A DNA stretch of 64,000 nt from Apostichopus japonicus (Eukaryota > Echinodermata > Holothuroidea > Aspidochirotida > Stichopodidae), in NCBI RefSeq assembly GCF_037975245.1, contig NC_092576.1, forward strand, positions 1,848,501 through 1,912,500, read 5' to 3'. A program made the translations under genes and the position numbers. The number at the start of each line of letters is the position of its first letter. The stretch's first letter is position 1. Positions 33,501 through 47,198 of the stretch are shown here, piece by piece. The notes under the pieces were generated by a model. The model was given only the letters and a program-made list of their open reading frames with translations. It was not told the DNA's origin and searched no databases.

Positions 33501-36201
33501 AGTGGCTTTTGCCTGTAAATTGTAAAGAAGAATGAAATATAAATCACCAAATGGCATAAAATTCGAGTCTTTAGTAGTAACTTCCAAAACTTTGAAAACA
33601 TAGTACTTCAGTTGACACACACAAAAAAAAAACGTTATCCATTACAGTGAAAGATTAGAAAATAAAATCTACACTACGTTGGCGGAAGTAATTCGGTACG
33701 TATACCGTTTTGTGTTTCGTAACTGCAATATAGTTTAGTTACAAATTTCGTCAAGGTACGACTCGTAAAACTTGGGGAAATTGAATGTTGGAAACCCAGG
33801 AGGGTGGGAGTAGAAGAATCATTGTCGAATGCAAAACACTCAACTCCTTATATGAATATTACTTTAAAGCTATGCCAAAATTATCAAAGTTTGTCTTCTA
33901 CAGAACAGATTTAAACCAGGTTAACTAACTTCCTTATCATTTTTTCTTAAGACCTGTTTCAACATCTTTATCAAACACATGTTCATAAAACTATCCTTGT
34001 AGGTATGGTGTAAAATGTTCCAGGTTTTAATCAAAACCAAAGCCAAAATAGACTCTAATCTTCATAAGGATTTAACTAGCATGACATGAATAATAGCCTG
34101 CCATAAAATTCGTAACAAGCTCCAGATCTAGATATTAAGTAAAAAAAAGTCGTTGTTTCCGTCTGAGGGTGAGATCTAAATATGTTATATAACTCAATTT
34201 ATCGTCATGTAGACATTGTCCATATAGGCATAAATTGATCGCTTTAAGTAACAACTGTATGTGGTTATCTTATAAGTGATTTACAAGATCCACTAAGATC
34301 AGAATATTTAAAACAGATTGCTAACCGTATTTTAGCACTTCTTCCTTAAGGTCTACCCGATGAGCCTCTTTAAACGCCTCTGCCAGTACGTAGTATGTTG
34401 CTTTCTTCCCATTCATTTGCCACCAAGATTTTAGCATGTCTAAAATTGCCTCTTTTATGCGCGTAGGATTGTCTGCTAAGAAACTTTTAAGATCTGATTC
34501 TGTAAATCCGAGCCTTCTTCCAACGTCTTTCCACTCTCCCGTGAATTTTTCCGACAAAGTCTGCAAATAGGTAAAGTTATAAATACTCTCCGTTTAGGAA
34601 ACCGCCATGCAACAGTCTGCATGAACGGTATGTGTACATATATCCCGTTTGCCATTTGAAAAGATATTCATTTCATATACGTATTTTTATCACATTGGCC
34701 ATGGATACACACACATACATATTCTGCAATACGTTTTTTTTTTATCGTAAATGTACAACGCATGAGAACGTCTTTGTTTTCCATTTTTGTTTCTGATGCG
34801 GTCGGAGTCCCGCTGCAATTATATAATCTCTTTATAGGCAGCTTAATTTGAATGAAATCAATCGATCATACCATAGCAAATTGAAATAGCACGCAATTAC
34901 ACAAAAATTACTTATCTACTTTAAACCAAGCAAAAACATATGTTGGTGTAATCTATGTTTACTACACCACAGATATCAGGCACAGGACAGTTATCTAAAT
35001 AAAGAAAAAAAACTGCGATATTTTGCCTTAATAACGGAACAAGCTATAATATAACTGGGAAGTTGGTTCAATGACTATTATCTACAACAAATCTGAATAA
35101 CTTCTATTTTAAATCTTAGACTTCCATAGCATTTACCTATTAATCATTTGGATCAATGCTGAATAGGTTGATGACAAACCGTGTACTTTCCAACCCACTC
35201 ATGGCATGGTTATTTCGATGTTAATTTATCTACCAGGATACCAGGATAATATTACATCATTGCAACAATGCCATTCATCTTTATGGCAATATGAGGAACA
35301 TATAAGTATTTCATTATATTATCACCGTCTACTCAATCTATCAAAGGTAGACACATATGACACTGATCGCAAGCACAACGTATAATGACAATAGGACCGT
35401 ACTACATACAAATCAATTACACACGGCACATTGAGACTACTTAGAGGAGATTCAGACCAATGTCAAGAGTCTTCAAAGTAAGCTCGTACCCAGGAGCTGT
35501 CAAAATTATAGTCAATGATGTTCTCACCAAGTCAAAGTCTTTCAAATGAGATAGAAACAACTCAAATATTGCAAATTCATGATATCATGTTCGAAGTAAT
35601 GCATTATCATTCTTAATCTGTTATTAATCCTCAACTTTCCTCAAACCTTAAATGAAAGATATGTCATCATTATTGCTAAACAATACTCACTTCAAGATAA
35701 CTTTCTTCAACCCGTTTATCTTTCGGTAACATATCGCCACTTTCAGACTCCGGACCTGCGAATGATTGTTAAAATATTATTAAGATAGCAACCTGTGAAA
35801 AACACTTAAGTGTGTTAACTTTATTGTTAATTGTACCACAGGGGTACAATTAAGGCCTAGTAGCTCCATATAGTACATACGTACATGCACGCATAGATAC
35901 ACACATAGATACACACATACATATCTATACTTGCTTGTAATATGATTTTTTTGTAGCCTTCCAATTTGGTTGCAGCAACATTGTGACCTCGTTTTCTTAG
36001 TGTTTTCAACAACTGATCTACGTTGTCCTCTGAGATCATTTGATTTTTCTCCATCACGTCAATTAGCGTTCTTCCATTATTGATCTTGCTACGCTCACCA
36101 CGAGAAATGTCTAGTTCAAATGCCAAAGCTTTTGCTTCGTCATCTGTTAGCTCATCAGCAACATCTGCTAACACAGTCCTATAGTCCGTTCTATCAGCCA
36201 T
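33499..36201 (-). CDS. Gene 3: FADD-like DED-death domain adaptor
   Basis: Exon 1 (36201-35931, DED), exon 2 (35755-35691, linker), exon 3 (34560-34326, death domain) join in phases 1 and 0; exon 3 ends TACG-GTTAGC in phase 1. An acceptor TTTACAG at 33513 would add GKSH and a TGA at 33499, giving about 194 residues, near the 208 of FADD, which is also DED then DD. Without that splice, intron readthrough stops immediately after KYG, with nearly the same product. The DED has YRTVLADVADELTDDEAKAL; the death domain has EWKDVGRRLGFTESDL and MLKSWWQMNGKKATYYVL. Exon 1 has lost one A from an A-run and its usual donor is GC; the in-frame model uses a GTATAG donor 4 nt downstream. No caspase exons follow because block X replaces them. 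Function inferred: coupling DED proteins to death-domain partners, or a dominant-negative of gene 4. Confidence 0.65.
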
Positions 36202-36530
36202 AATGTTCTGTGCACCACTAAAATGTAAATTGTACATTTCATCTGAAATATTCTAAATATGGGTTCATAATATCATCTCATTATTTCTTTGAATATTTAC
36301 GTGGATGACACCAACAATTAAGAGGGCATTCGTAATTGTAAATTATGTTCATGGCATAAGTTGCCATGGATCAGTGGTATATAAAGATGGAAGTCAAGCG
36401 TCTTCTTGAATGTAGTTCAATGAAATTATGATACATGATGTGTGTTCTCGGTACTTTACTTTCAAATTGTGTTCTGTGTGATTTTCATTCCATAGTATCA
36501 TTAGACATAATGTAAAAATTGGAATCTGAC

Positions 36531-36567
36531 CTTGCGACCCTCATTATGTTTAGGGTCAGTGACGTCA
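36531..36567 (-). promoter_or_regulatory. Candidate promoter element with CRE palindrome, gene 3
   Basis: GACCCT and AGGGTCA pair followed by TGACGTCA (36560-36567), 359 bp upstream of the gene 3 start codon. It matches the elements of genes 4 and 5 in order and spacing. Confidence 0.4.
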
Positions 36568-36775
36568 TACAAATTTGGAAAACAAGGATGGTTTGTAGAG
36601 GATTTAAGAAAGAAGTGCATGATGTACCATAGATTTCAATTGCATGAAAAAGTTGAAAATAGATAAATGGATAGTTAGGTTTGAATTGCTGTCTCAGTTG
36701 GAAGAGTGTAGTGTATACAAAGTTTACGTACTAGAATAATGGTAGCAGCCCATCTGTACTGTATAGGCCTAGTTT

Positions 36776-37535
36776 AGTTTAGTAGAAAAAAGGATCAGGA
36801 GGGACACTTAAGTCCCCATCAAGGACCCTATAGAGAGAGAAGAAAAACTGAAGACACAGACACTCAGACCCGATTACAATGCTTAAAGTGCTTCTCCAAC
36901 GCATTCTTAAACCCATTCACACTACTTGCAAGTTCAACTTTCTCAGGCAAACTATTCCACTCATTAACAACCCTTTTAGAAAAAAGTTATGCCGAATATT
37001 AATCCTACTATGCGACTTTTGGAGTTCAAGACAATGACCTCTAGTACAAATACTATTTGCAAACAAGAAAAAGTTGGTAAAGGATAAATTGTCGAAACCA
37101 TACACAATCTTGAAAACCTGGATCAAGTCCCCACGTAACCTCCTAAGCTCCAGTGTGGTGAGATTCAACAGTTGTAACCGCCTATAATAAGAAACCCTCT
37201 TTAAGGAGCTAATCATCCTAGTAGCCCTCCTCTGGACCTTTTCAAGTACTTCCTTATCCTTAGCAAAGTAAGGTTCCAAGCCTGCACAGCATACTCCAAA
37301 TGAGGCCTAACCAACTGCTTATAAAGCCTAACTACGATGTCCTCTTTCAGAAAACTGAAGTTCCTCTTGATCATACCCAAAACCCTATTACCTCTTTTAG
37401 CAGCTTCAAGACAATGTTTAGAAGATTGCAGAGATGAGTCAATGTAGATACCTAGGTCTCTTTCAACAGAGACCTCCTCTAAATCCACACCATTAAGATT
37501 GTATGTAAACTTTTGGTTACTATAATAGCATACTA
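36776..37535 (-). mobile_element. 5'-truncated LINE fragment (CR1/jockey-like reverse transcriptase C-terminus)
   Basis: An insertion of about 760 bp absent from the other units. The minus strand reads ERDLGIYIDSSLQSSKHC and VRLYKQLVRPHLEYAVQAWN in one frame (37488-37213), then KVQRRATRMISSLKRVSYYR and LRRLRGDLIQVFKIVYG in another (37279-36917). These are typical of the region following the palm of non-LTR reverse transcriptases. One frameshift separates the frames near 37270, and the N-terminal RT and endonuclease are missing. Flanking TATAATAGCATACTAG is doubled on the right side, a possible target-site trace. Confidence 0.85.
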
Positions 37536-37539
37536 GGTT

Positions 37540-39630
37540 ATTATAATAGCATACTAGTAGAAGCTTACTTAATCAGTACTAGTAACGCAAAACAGTTATT
37601 ATTCTCGACAGTCACTAAAGTCCAATACAACGTGATAATAATTAAATAGTCTCACAGTAATTGCTCACTGTTTCAATTATAAAAGAGGACTTTCAACAAA
37701 TTAAAATTACCAGTCAAAGAGAGGGAAAGTCAGCTCACAAATCGTAATCGTAAAAGAAACCTTAGTATGCAACACCGAAATTATAAACTTTATCTTGGAA
37801 CTGAACTTCAAAAATAAGGGAATATGTTTATTAACTTAATTACCAATATAGAATGTTTTAATCCGTACAGATTACGACAGAAACTGTTTGACATATGCGA
37901 AGATAGAGCCCTTATCAAAGCTTATGTACAGCCTACCGTCGGATAAGCCTAACCAATTGTTATAAAACGATCGTGACTGAAAAACAGGACACTCACCTTC
38001 CTTTACCCAAACAACCATTGAAAAATGTGAGCCGCAAGGGAATATCATCGTTAACTGCAGCTAGTGTTTTTATTAATAAAGCTATTTCTAGTAGCATACA
38101 TATGTTTTGCATTTAACTACATTGAAGAATGTCCTTTTCCCTTGCTACCAATTAAAAATTACATCCAAAAATTAGTTGCCGTTATTCAACAAAAGACCAA
38201 ACATATCGTTGAAGAATTGGATGAATCTTTCTACAGTGGTTTAGTAAAACATCGTTAAAACATCACCCTTTCAGTATTTACTTCTATCACTAGTGAACAG
38301 GCACAGTAGCATTATTATGTATACTGATTGTATTTACATTGCATGTGTACTGGCTTTGTGTACATTTCACTACAAAGCATCATGAGCCTGATATGCCAGT
38401 TAGATCTACCAAGAAGGTTCTACAAAAAAAAAGCCTCCTAGGTTGCACAAGCTTTAAAATTGATTTACACTTCATTGATTCCACCTAATAGATCCAAGAA
38501 CATCTAGCTGGAGATTTGATCTTGTGGTCATCAGCGATGAAAATCACGCATTTAACTGTGACAGTCTGCTGCCAGAGTGGGAGATATGAGGTGTATTGAT
38601 TTCACCTAGCTTGGCTGCCTTCTGCCCAGGTTTCCCACGAGCAAAGATTCGCTACGACATTCATTTGAATAAAATAAATATCTTTGATTCTGGGGGACCA
38701 GACTGGCGGTTGCGGTTGCTCTACTGAGGACGACACAGAGGGATCAGATGTGAGGAGGGCAAGGCACCAACAGTTTGTTTGTCAGTTTATGCCCTGCTCC
38801 AACCCTGAACTACACCCGCACCCTCTACATTCATCATTCATCAGCTTTACATATCGAAGCTTTGTTATAATAGTTTCCGTAGCCTGCAGTATTGCACTCA
38901 CTGTGGTGCTGACATATATGCCTACATATATACAATACAGACTGATCATGATATTGTTGCATTGACTTCGTTGATATCTTATACGTCATGCAACCTTGTC
39001 TAGTCATCAACATTTGCTTTGCAGACAATTTAGCAGGAATGGCAACCATTTGTAGTCCGATACCTTTGCTAACACGTTTGCGTTACTTTGGTTGGGTCCT
39101 TTATGTGCCACAATATCGAAAAATATCCTGTCTTTTACTTACCTTAAAAGAAGTATATTTAGTAACATATACGGTTACAATTTGGTTGCTTCGTGCTCTG
39201 CTTCTTCGTCGCCTCGCTGAATGTGGTCTTCAACACAGGATGTTACACGCTGTACGGTTGTATCGTATTGATTTGACAGAATGCTTCCTTATAACCTTGC
39301 CATTTTATAACGTGTGCAATGGTTATAATAAAGCGAAACTAACAGAAATAACAAGAAACAAACAAGACATTCTATATGGAATCATTATGCATGCACGAAG
39401 GCGTTACGTGAGAGCGCCACCGACTGACTTCATTGATTAACCAAGCAGTGCTTCTGTTTGCACAGTCTGAATGGTTAGGGTAAACAGACACCAGGGAAGG
39501 ACGTAACTCCTTATGCATGCATGGTGATTTGATAGAATCGTTAACAAAATTTACTATTTAGTGCGATTATTTGTTTCCCTGAAATAAGACATCCTACAAG
39601 CTTCATTTTCTTAAGCCTAGTGGATGGGCC
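37540..39630. other. Intergenic part of the duplicated unit (unit C)
   Basis: Matches units A, B and D. Contains the frame with TTVQRVTSCVEDHI near 39240 and a 71-codon frame at 38834-39049. No recognised gene. Confidence 0.55.
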
Positions 39631-39639
39631 TGGTTGCTG

Positions 39640-40690
39640 CCCGGCGGCAAATTTAGAGTGTCCTGTGTGGTTGGGAGTAGAATTAAAATGCCAAATTGCT
39701 AGCATCTCCAAAAGCATGACGAACCAAGACTACGAGGTACACAACGTGGCTAGCAACATTCCAGTTGCCTGGTCCCCGTGCTTCTTTATGAAGATACTTT
39801 CCCACAAGACTGACAGCAGGAAAAGCATAAAAGGTGTAATCCCTCTATGTTAATTTGGAAGCATCAACTGCCAAAGCCGATAGGTCAGCTCTACATGACG
39901 CAAAATATGCTAGTTTGGTATTAAATCTGCTAGCAAAAAACATCGACATTAGGCCTACAGTCACTGCAGGTGTTTGCAATTTATTTTTCAACGATATGGT
40001 CATGCAATGACCTGACCGTGATAAATGGTATGTATGATCTTTCTGTGAACTAGGAATATGGGCAACAGAAATCCAAATATTGATGTTAATGCACTTCAAA
40101 CAAATTAATTTGGTAATCATATTGCAAGGCAGGGATTTCAATCCTCCCACTTTGGTTATGCTAGCTACAGCTAAATTACTATGTGATTGAATCCTCAAAT
40201 GGAGGTTGTGAAAATTCTGACCAAAATTTGTCATCCCAAATGTAATTGCATATAGCTCAAGCTGGTTGATGTGTAAACCCCAACTGCCCATGATTCCACA
40301 TTCCTTGAGCAGCTTGGTCTTCAGTTACTGAACCCAGCCACTCTGAGAAACATCAAATGTCAATATGTGTCGGGGATCACCATGATTAATAATTTTCTGA
40401 GCTGAATTGATATTTTATATCCTCATTAAATGCCACGTTGAAAATCTTGAAATGGTGATATTTTAAAAACTTATTCAATGACCTTATGTTAAGGATCATT
40501 CTATGTGATCCATCTTTCTCTGGAATGAAAATATAGGAGACAAAAAATCCTCCATGGCGTAAAGTGTAAATAAATTGTAAAGCTTGTGCTGCAACAAGGT
40601 TTTCTTTGTAGAATCTCCTTGGTGAAACTACCTGGCCTCTAGGGCTCTTGATGCTTTGTAGTTGAATCTATACAAAGTCAGTATGCATAA
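39640..40690 (-). mobile_element. DIRS-type retroelement fossil, copy 2
   Basis: Same element and position as the copy at 19330-20400. A minus-strand stretch (40291-39845) carries the end of RNase H and the following region: HINQLELYAITFGM, AHIPSSQKDHTYHLSR, MFFASRFNTKLAYFASCRAD. The RT part lies above about 40390. Broken in several places; terminal repeats not seen. Confidence 0.75.
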
Positions 40691-40699
40691 AATGTACAT

Positions 40700-42110
40700 A
40701 CAGTCAGTAAACATAATTATGCTACTGTATATTGTATACTTGTGATAGAAGGAAATACTGCAAGGGTGATCTGACGATGCCTGACGATGTCTTACTGAGT
40801 TAGGGTGATCTGGGGATGTCTTACTGAACCACTTATAATAAAAACGTATAACATACTCTATCTTATGCATGCGAATAGGTTAGTTGTATGTACTGTTCTT
40901 CGAGACAAATAAAACTAGGCCACATATATATAGTCCCAAAGCAAACAAAGCATCGGTTTTATACGTTAGTAGAGAAAAACGAAAAACGAAAAACGAAAAA
41001 ACAAAAAAAAGGAAGAACAAAGAAAATTGTTTTGTGACTTGTCATGTTGTTACCAAAGGAAGAAAATATTACAAGACGAGAAGAAAGGAAGGATCACAGA
41101 TAAAATAGAGGTAGGACAAACGTATTCATTGGCTAAGCAATTTTTCTCTTCTGGAGTTGTATAGTACTTTATTTATTTTTGACTAAAAGTTGCAATTAAC
41201 GTCGATCATTCTAATGGTCTGTGACATCGTAATATCGCAGCACTGGTCGAAATAAAGTAAATGATGATGACACGAAATTTACTGTAACATGTACAACAAC
41301 ATTGTAAAAATTCACTCCATTGTATATCTGAATTTGTTTTTAGTGTGTACTAACTCACACCTGTATCCATTTATATCCAGGCTAATAGTGTCTGTTGCGT
41401 CATGTTGAAACTTCTACAAGTATGAAAATTGGCTATATTCTACTACAAATCTTCCTCAACTAAAAATACACTGTACAGTACTGTATTGGTTAATATTTTC
41501 TTTATATGCCATAGTACTTCGGAGTGCAGCCAATTCCATACTTTACGCTTCTAGTTTTATACCTTTATCCAAACCCACACGTTGCCCTGCTACGTAGGAG
41601 GTATTGAATGGGTGACTCTTTTCCACAAACAAATCGTACCACGTAACCAGACACTGACTCGGTAAACCATCTGAAGTTCATGAAGAAGGCCAGCGTTATT
41701 TCAATATCCTTCACATTCAGACAGAGATTATATTCTGGTGTTTCTCTACTAACATATACAACGCCACTTACAATTTGGTTGAAATATTTGACCATCTTGA
41801 TATGTCAAATATGATCAAGATACCTGGAGCATATCATAAGTTGAACATTAAAAATTCCACTCTTAGGATCTTATAATTAACATATATGAGAAATTTGGTA
41901 ATTAATGTTTCATGTTTCTGTTATGCAGACAGTTTTAAATAGAATATGCATTAGTACTTTTCAAATACAACAGTACTCGTAATCTGAAACCAAAGCATTT
42001 ACGGGAACAAAATTCCTACACAGGGGACCCAGGGGCTCAACAAATTCATAAACAGGATCAATAAGACCAGAATCGAACGTAATATACGCCTTTGTTATTG
42101 ATAAAACATG
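40700..42110. other. Unit spacer downstream of gene 2
   Basis: Matches 20570-21800. Holds an open 76-codon minus-strand frame (41565-41795, MVKYFNQIVSGVVYV...) with no recognised domain; it may be 3' UTR. Confidence 0.4.
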
Positions 42111-42118
42111 ACAATTAT

Positions 42119-45100
42119 TCATGATGAAAAGTAAACTTTTCTTAAAAGTGTACTGATTGTTGGGCTAATATGACAGATAGGACTATCATAACTTTTCAGT
42201 TGTACCGGATTTTGTTTCAATTTTTCATTTGTTCGTTCCCTAACGTCGTTGAGCATGTCGATCAGACCTGTGCTTTTATAGTTTGCCTTAAAGCATTCGT
42301 ACACATTTTGGACATAAATCGTCCCCTTAGAAGGATCGCGGGCGTTTGCATAACCTGGTACAGTACTCAAGCAAATACAGAAGTCTGCTTCTTTGGCCCA
42401 CAGTCCTGAGAGCTTTCCCATCAATCCTGCACCATCTGAGCCGATACCGTCCTTGTGGAACTCTTGAAATCTTTCACCAAGACAAGTGACGAAGAAAAAT
42501 ATCTTTGGTTTTCCCCTGAGGCCCTCGCAGTTTTGAGGCTTGAACTTATCTAACAACACGGAAACAGTATAGAAAGAGAAATACAAATGGTTATAGGATT
42601 TATCTAGATTATTTTATGTCATTGACTAATATTTATTAAACTCAAGTCATGGTAACATTGCTTGTTACTGAATATTTTTAAAAGGCTTGTCAAAACTAAA
42701 CGTTTTCCTCAACTTGGAGCAATTTGTTCAACTTTCGTGAGTGACTTACCCATCAGATATTGAAATTCGATCTTTCCTCCGTCTGTTGTAAAGAACGCCT
42801 GTCCATCTCCGTGAGAACAAACGCAGCAGATGAAACAGTCTTTATGGTCTTCCTTGGCAGCCATCTTGGAAATAACTTCGTTTGTCCCCTCATAATTCAA
42901 ATTGTATTCATCGTGAACTTCAAAATTCAGTACTTCTCCAAACAATTCGTTTAGTTTTACTGTGAAAGAAACGTTGAGCAGGACTTGTTTTAACTAACAC
43001 TACTGTATCATCTCAAAGTGTCTTCCGCAATGCATCGTTTTGAGTTTATTAAAGAGGCCAAGAAAAACAAATGTTTCTCCTCCCCCACCACCATCCCCTA
43101 TTTTCGTATCTTAATAGACCGATTAGTGTTATAAGATATAAACTTCACTATATCACACTTAGAGTTGATCTTTTCCTGTCAGAAGGTAAGATCATATTGC
43201 TAGAAAATATGTTCACCCCACAATGTATTTGGTTCTGGTAGGATGTACTTGTATAATCATTTAGTGGAAGTGTCACAACATGATTACTGTTCAAGGTCGC
43301 ACTGAACACAACTGGTTAGTCTACATCTTCACAGCATAACTTATTTCATTATCAAATACTTTTTGACTACAATGCAGTTTATATGAACTATCTTCTGAAC
43401 TAAGCCGTACAGAAGTAAAAATAGTCATCACCTTGACAAACCGCACTCTCACATTACATGATCGTAACCTACACCCTATCCTATTTGACAAACAGAGATC
43501 ATGATTATGTTATAATATGTGTTAATCGCTCTATTAAAGGTGGCACCTACCCATCCACCATTTATTGATCTATTTGATAGAAGTAACTGTCATGAACAGC
43601 TTCCAAAGACCGATAAGATAAATTTGATTACAGATGGGAGACACACGGATTTCATATTCCTTCACACATAAAGCTGAAAAACCTGATCTTGACACGACAT
43701 AATTGAGCCACATTTGTATCAATTGTTAAATCGTTTCTTTCTTTCTTTCTTTATTTATTTACAATGTTTATTTTCTGTAATGGAGAAGGGCTTTGTAGTA
43801 ACTTATTTGAAAATAATGAAGATTTGAAAATATTGTTGCCAAATCTGTCATTACATATATTACCTTGTAAACATAGAGAGAGAAACATAGACAATATAAA
43901 GGTTTCTAATCCAAGTGACACACTTTGAATCTTCCAAACAGAACACTTTTTTTGAACAGTTGCATTGTGAGTTGTTCTTCACAAGACATTTATGACATCA
44001 GCCAAATACGTTACGTATGTATTGGTTACCCCTTAAGGAAAAGAGGTTCCACTTTCGACAAATCAAAAGGTTCTTGAGGATTGAATACAATTAGAAATAA
44101 CATACGTAGGATACGAGGATAGCTAAAATGATTATTTCAGCTGTCATCTATACTTAAAATTGTTACCACGTTCAGATGCGGGGATGAAGAGACGTAGAAT
44201 GCCATCATCTTAGGATATACATTTTCTACCTTTATCTTTTTCGTTCCCTTCCCTTTTTGTGAGCGTGGGTTCAGTAAACTCATCATATGTCAAAATGAGG
44301 CAATGTCCTCTGGGACTATGATTCATCTGGTATCTGTCACTTGAGGTTTGCTCTTTGCCTGAAGGAGAGTCACAAGTATCCGTGTTGCTTACTGCTCCCT
44401 GTTGGGTAGCTGTAAAAAGGCAAAAACAATATTGCTAGAAAACATGTTCACCCCAAAGAGCAATCACACTAAATGCTAAAGCGTCGATGGTTCAAAGCTG
44501 ATAAGAATCCATACTTTTCCATCATTTCCATCATTTTTTCTTGAGACCTGTTTCAACATCTTTATCAAACACATATTGTAAAACCATGCTTTTATGTATT
44601 GTGTTAAATGTTCGAGGTTTTAATCAAAACCAAAGCCAAAATAGACTCTAATCTTCATAAGGATTTAACTAGCATGACATAAATAATATCCTGCCATAAA
44701 AATCGTAACAAGCTCCAGACCAGAAACATTACGTAAAAAAAAAATCGATGTTTCCGTCTTAGAGTGAGATCTAAATATTTTATATAACTCCATTTATCGT
44801 CATGTAGACATTGCCCATATAGGCATAAATTGATTTGATTTAAGTAACAACTATATGTGGTTATCTTATACGTGATATACAAGATCCACTAAGATCAGAA
44901 TATTTAGAACAGATTGCTAACCGTAGTCTAACACTTCTTCCTGAAGGTCTACTCGTTTAGCCTTTTTAAACGCCTCTGCCAGTACGTAGTATGTTGCTTT
45001 CTTCCCATTCATTTGCCACCAAGATTTTAGCATGTCTAAAATTGCCTCTTTTCGGCGCGTAGGATGGTCTGCTAAGAAACTTTCAAGATCTGATTCTGTA

Positions 45101-46724
45101 AATCCGAGCCTTCTTCCAACGTCCTTCCACTCTCGCGTGAATTGTTCCGACAAAGTCTGCAAACAGGTAAAGTTATAAATACTCTCCTTTTAGGAAACCG
45201 CCATGCAACAGTTTGCATTAACCGTATGTGTACATATATCGCGTTTGCCATTTGAAAAGATATTCATTTCATATACGTATTTTCATCACATTGGCCATGG
45301 ATACACACACATGCATATTGTGCAATACGTTTTTTTATTATCGCAAATGTACAACGCATGAGAACGTCTTTGTTTTCCATTTTTGTTTCTGCTTAATTTG
45401 AATGAAATCAATCGATCATACCGTAGCAAATTGAAATAATACGAAATTACACACAAATTACTTATCTAATTTAAACCAAGCATAAACATATGTTGGTGTA
45501 ATCCATGTTTATTACACCACAGATATCAGGCACAAGACAGTAATCTTAATAAAGTAAATAAACGGCAATATTTTGCCTTCATAACGGAAGCTATATTATA
45601 ACTGGGCAGTTGGCTCAATGACTCTTATCTACAACAAATCTGAATAACTTCTATTTTAAATCTCAGACTCTCTTAGCATTTACCTATTAATCATTTACTG
45701 AATAGGTTGTTGACAAACCGTACATTTTCCAACCCACTCATGGCATGGTTATTTCGATGTAAATTTATCTACCAGGATAATATTACATCATTGCAACAAT
45801 GCCATTCATCTTTATGGCAATATAAAGAACATATAAGTATTTCATTATATTATCACCATCTAATCAATCTATCAAAGGTAGACACATATGACATTGATCG
45901 CAAGCACAAAGTATGATGACAATAGGACCATAATACATACAAATCAATTACACACGGCACATTGAGACTTCTTAGAGGAGATTCAGACCAATGTCAAGAG
46001 TCTTCAAAGTTAGCTCGTACCCAGGAGCTGTCAAAATTATAGTCAATGAAGTTCTCAACAAGTCAAAGTCTTTCAAATGAGATAGAAACAACTCAAATAT
46101 TGCAAATTCATAATATCATGTTCGAAGTGATGATTTATCATTCTTAATCTTTTTAATCCTCAACTCTCCTCAACCATTAAATGAAAGATATGACATCATT
46201 ATTGCTAAGCAATACTCACTTCAAGAAACCTTTCGTCAACCCGTCTATCTTTCGGTAACATATCGCCACTTTCAGACTCCGGACCTGCGAATGATTGTTA
46301 ATATACTATTAAGATAGCAAACTATGAAAAACACTGAAGTGTGTTAACTTTATTGTTAATTGTACCACGGGGGTACAATCAAGGCCTAGTAGCTCCATAC
46401 ATACATACGTACATGCACCCATACATACATACACACATACATATATATACTTACTTGTAATATGATTTTTTTGTAGTCTCCCAATTTGGTTGCAGCAACA
46501 TTGTGACGTCGATTTTTTAGAATTTTCAACAACTGATCTACGTTGTTCCCTTAGATCATTTCATTTTTCTCCATCACGTCAATTAACTTTCTTCCATTAT
46601 TGATTTTGCTACGCTCACCACGAGAAATGTCTAGTTCAAATGCCAAAGCCTTTGCTTCGTCATCTCTTAGCTCATCAGCAACATCTGCTAACACAGTCAT
46701 ATAGTTCGTACTTCTATCAGCCAT
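42119..46724 (-). pseudogene. Gene 2: DED-death domain-caspase, near-complete but with a stop in the DED
   Basis: All six exons are present: 46724-46455 or 46451 (DED), 46284-46220, 45156-44922 (death domain), 44409-44230, 42959-42750, 42549-42119. Exon lengths equal those of gene 4 except a 3-nt loss in exon 5. The death domain (EWKDVGRRLGFTESDL) is nearly identical to gene 3, not gene 4. The caspase keeps TKREG, CSHGD, FVTCLGE and ARDPSKGTIYVQ. The DED has an in-frame TAA (plus-strand tta at 46551-46553) after EKNEMI. The A-run before the donor is also one base short, so the GTAAGT donor breaks frame while a GTATAT donor 4 nt on keeps it. The upstream CRE is mutated too. Internal initiation downstream of the DED cannot be excluded. 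The recent stop could be a polymorphism. Confidence 0.85.
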
Positions 46725-47010
46725 AATATTCTAAATATGGGTTCATAATATCATGTCATTATTTCTTTGAATATTTACGTGGATGACACTAACAATTACA
46801 AGAGGGCATTCATAATTGTAAATTATGCTCGAGACATAAGTTGCCATGGATCAGTGGTATACACATGGACGTCAAGCGTAGTCTTGAATGTAGTACAATG
46901 AAATTATGATACATGATGTGTGTTCTCGGTACTTTACTTTCAAATTGTGTTCTGGCTGATTTTCATTCCATAGTATCATTAGACATATGTACAGTTGGGA
47001 ATATGACCTT

Positions 47011-47044
47011 GCGACCCTCATTATGTTTAGGGTCAGTGGCGTCA
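47011..47044 (-). promoter_or_regulatory. Decayed promoter element, gene 2
   Basis: The GACCCT/AGGGTCA pair is kept but the CRE palindrome reads TGGCGTCA (47037-47044) instead of TGACGTCA. This is the gene whose DED contains a stop. Confidence 0.35.
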
Positions 47045-47198
47045 TACAAATTTGGAAAATTTCAAATGACAAGGATGAGGGTTTGTAGAGGATTTAAGAA
47101 AGAAGTGCATGATGTACCTTAGATTTCAATTGCATAAAAAAGTTGAAAATAGATAAATGAATAGTAAGGTTTGATTGCTGTCTCAATTGGAAGAGTGT

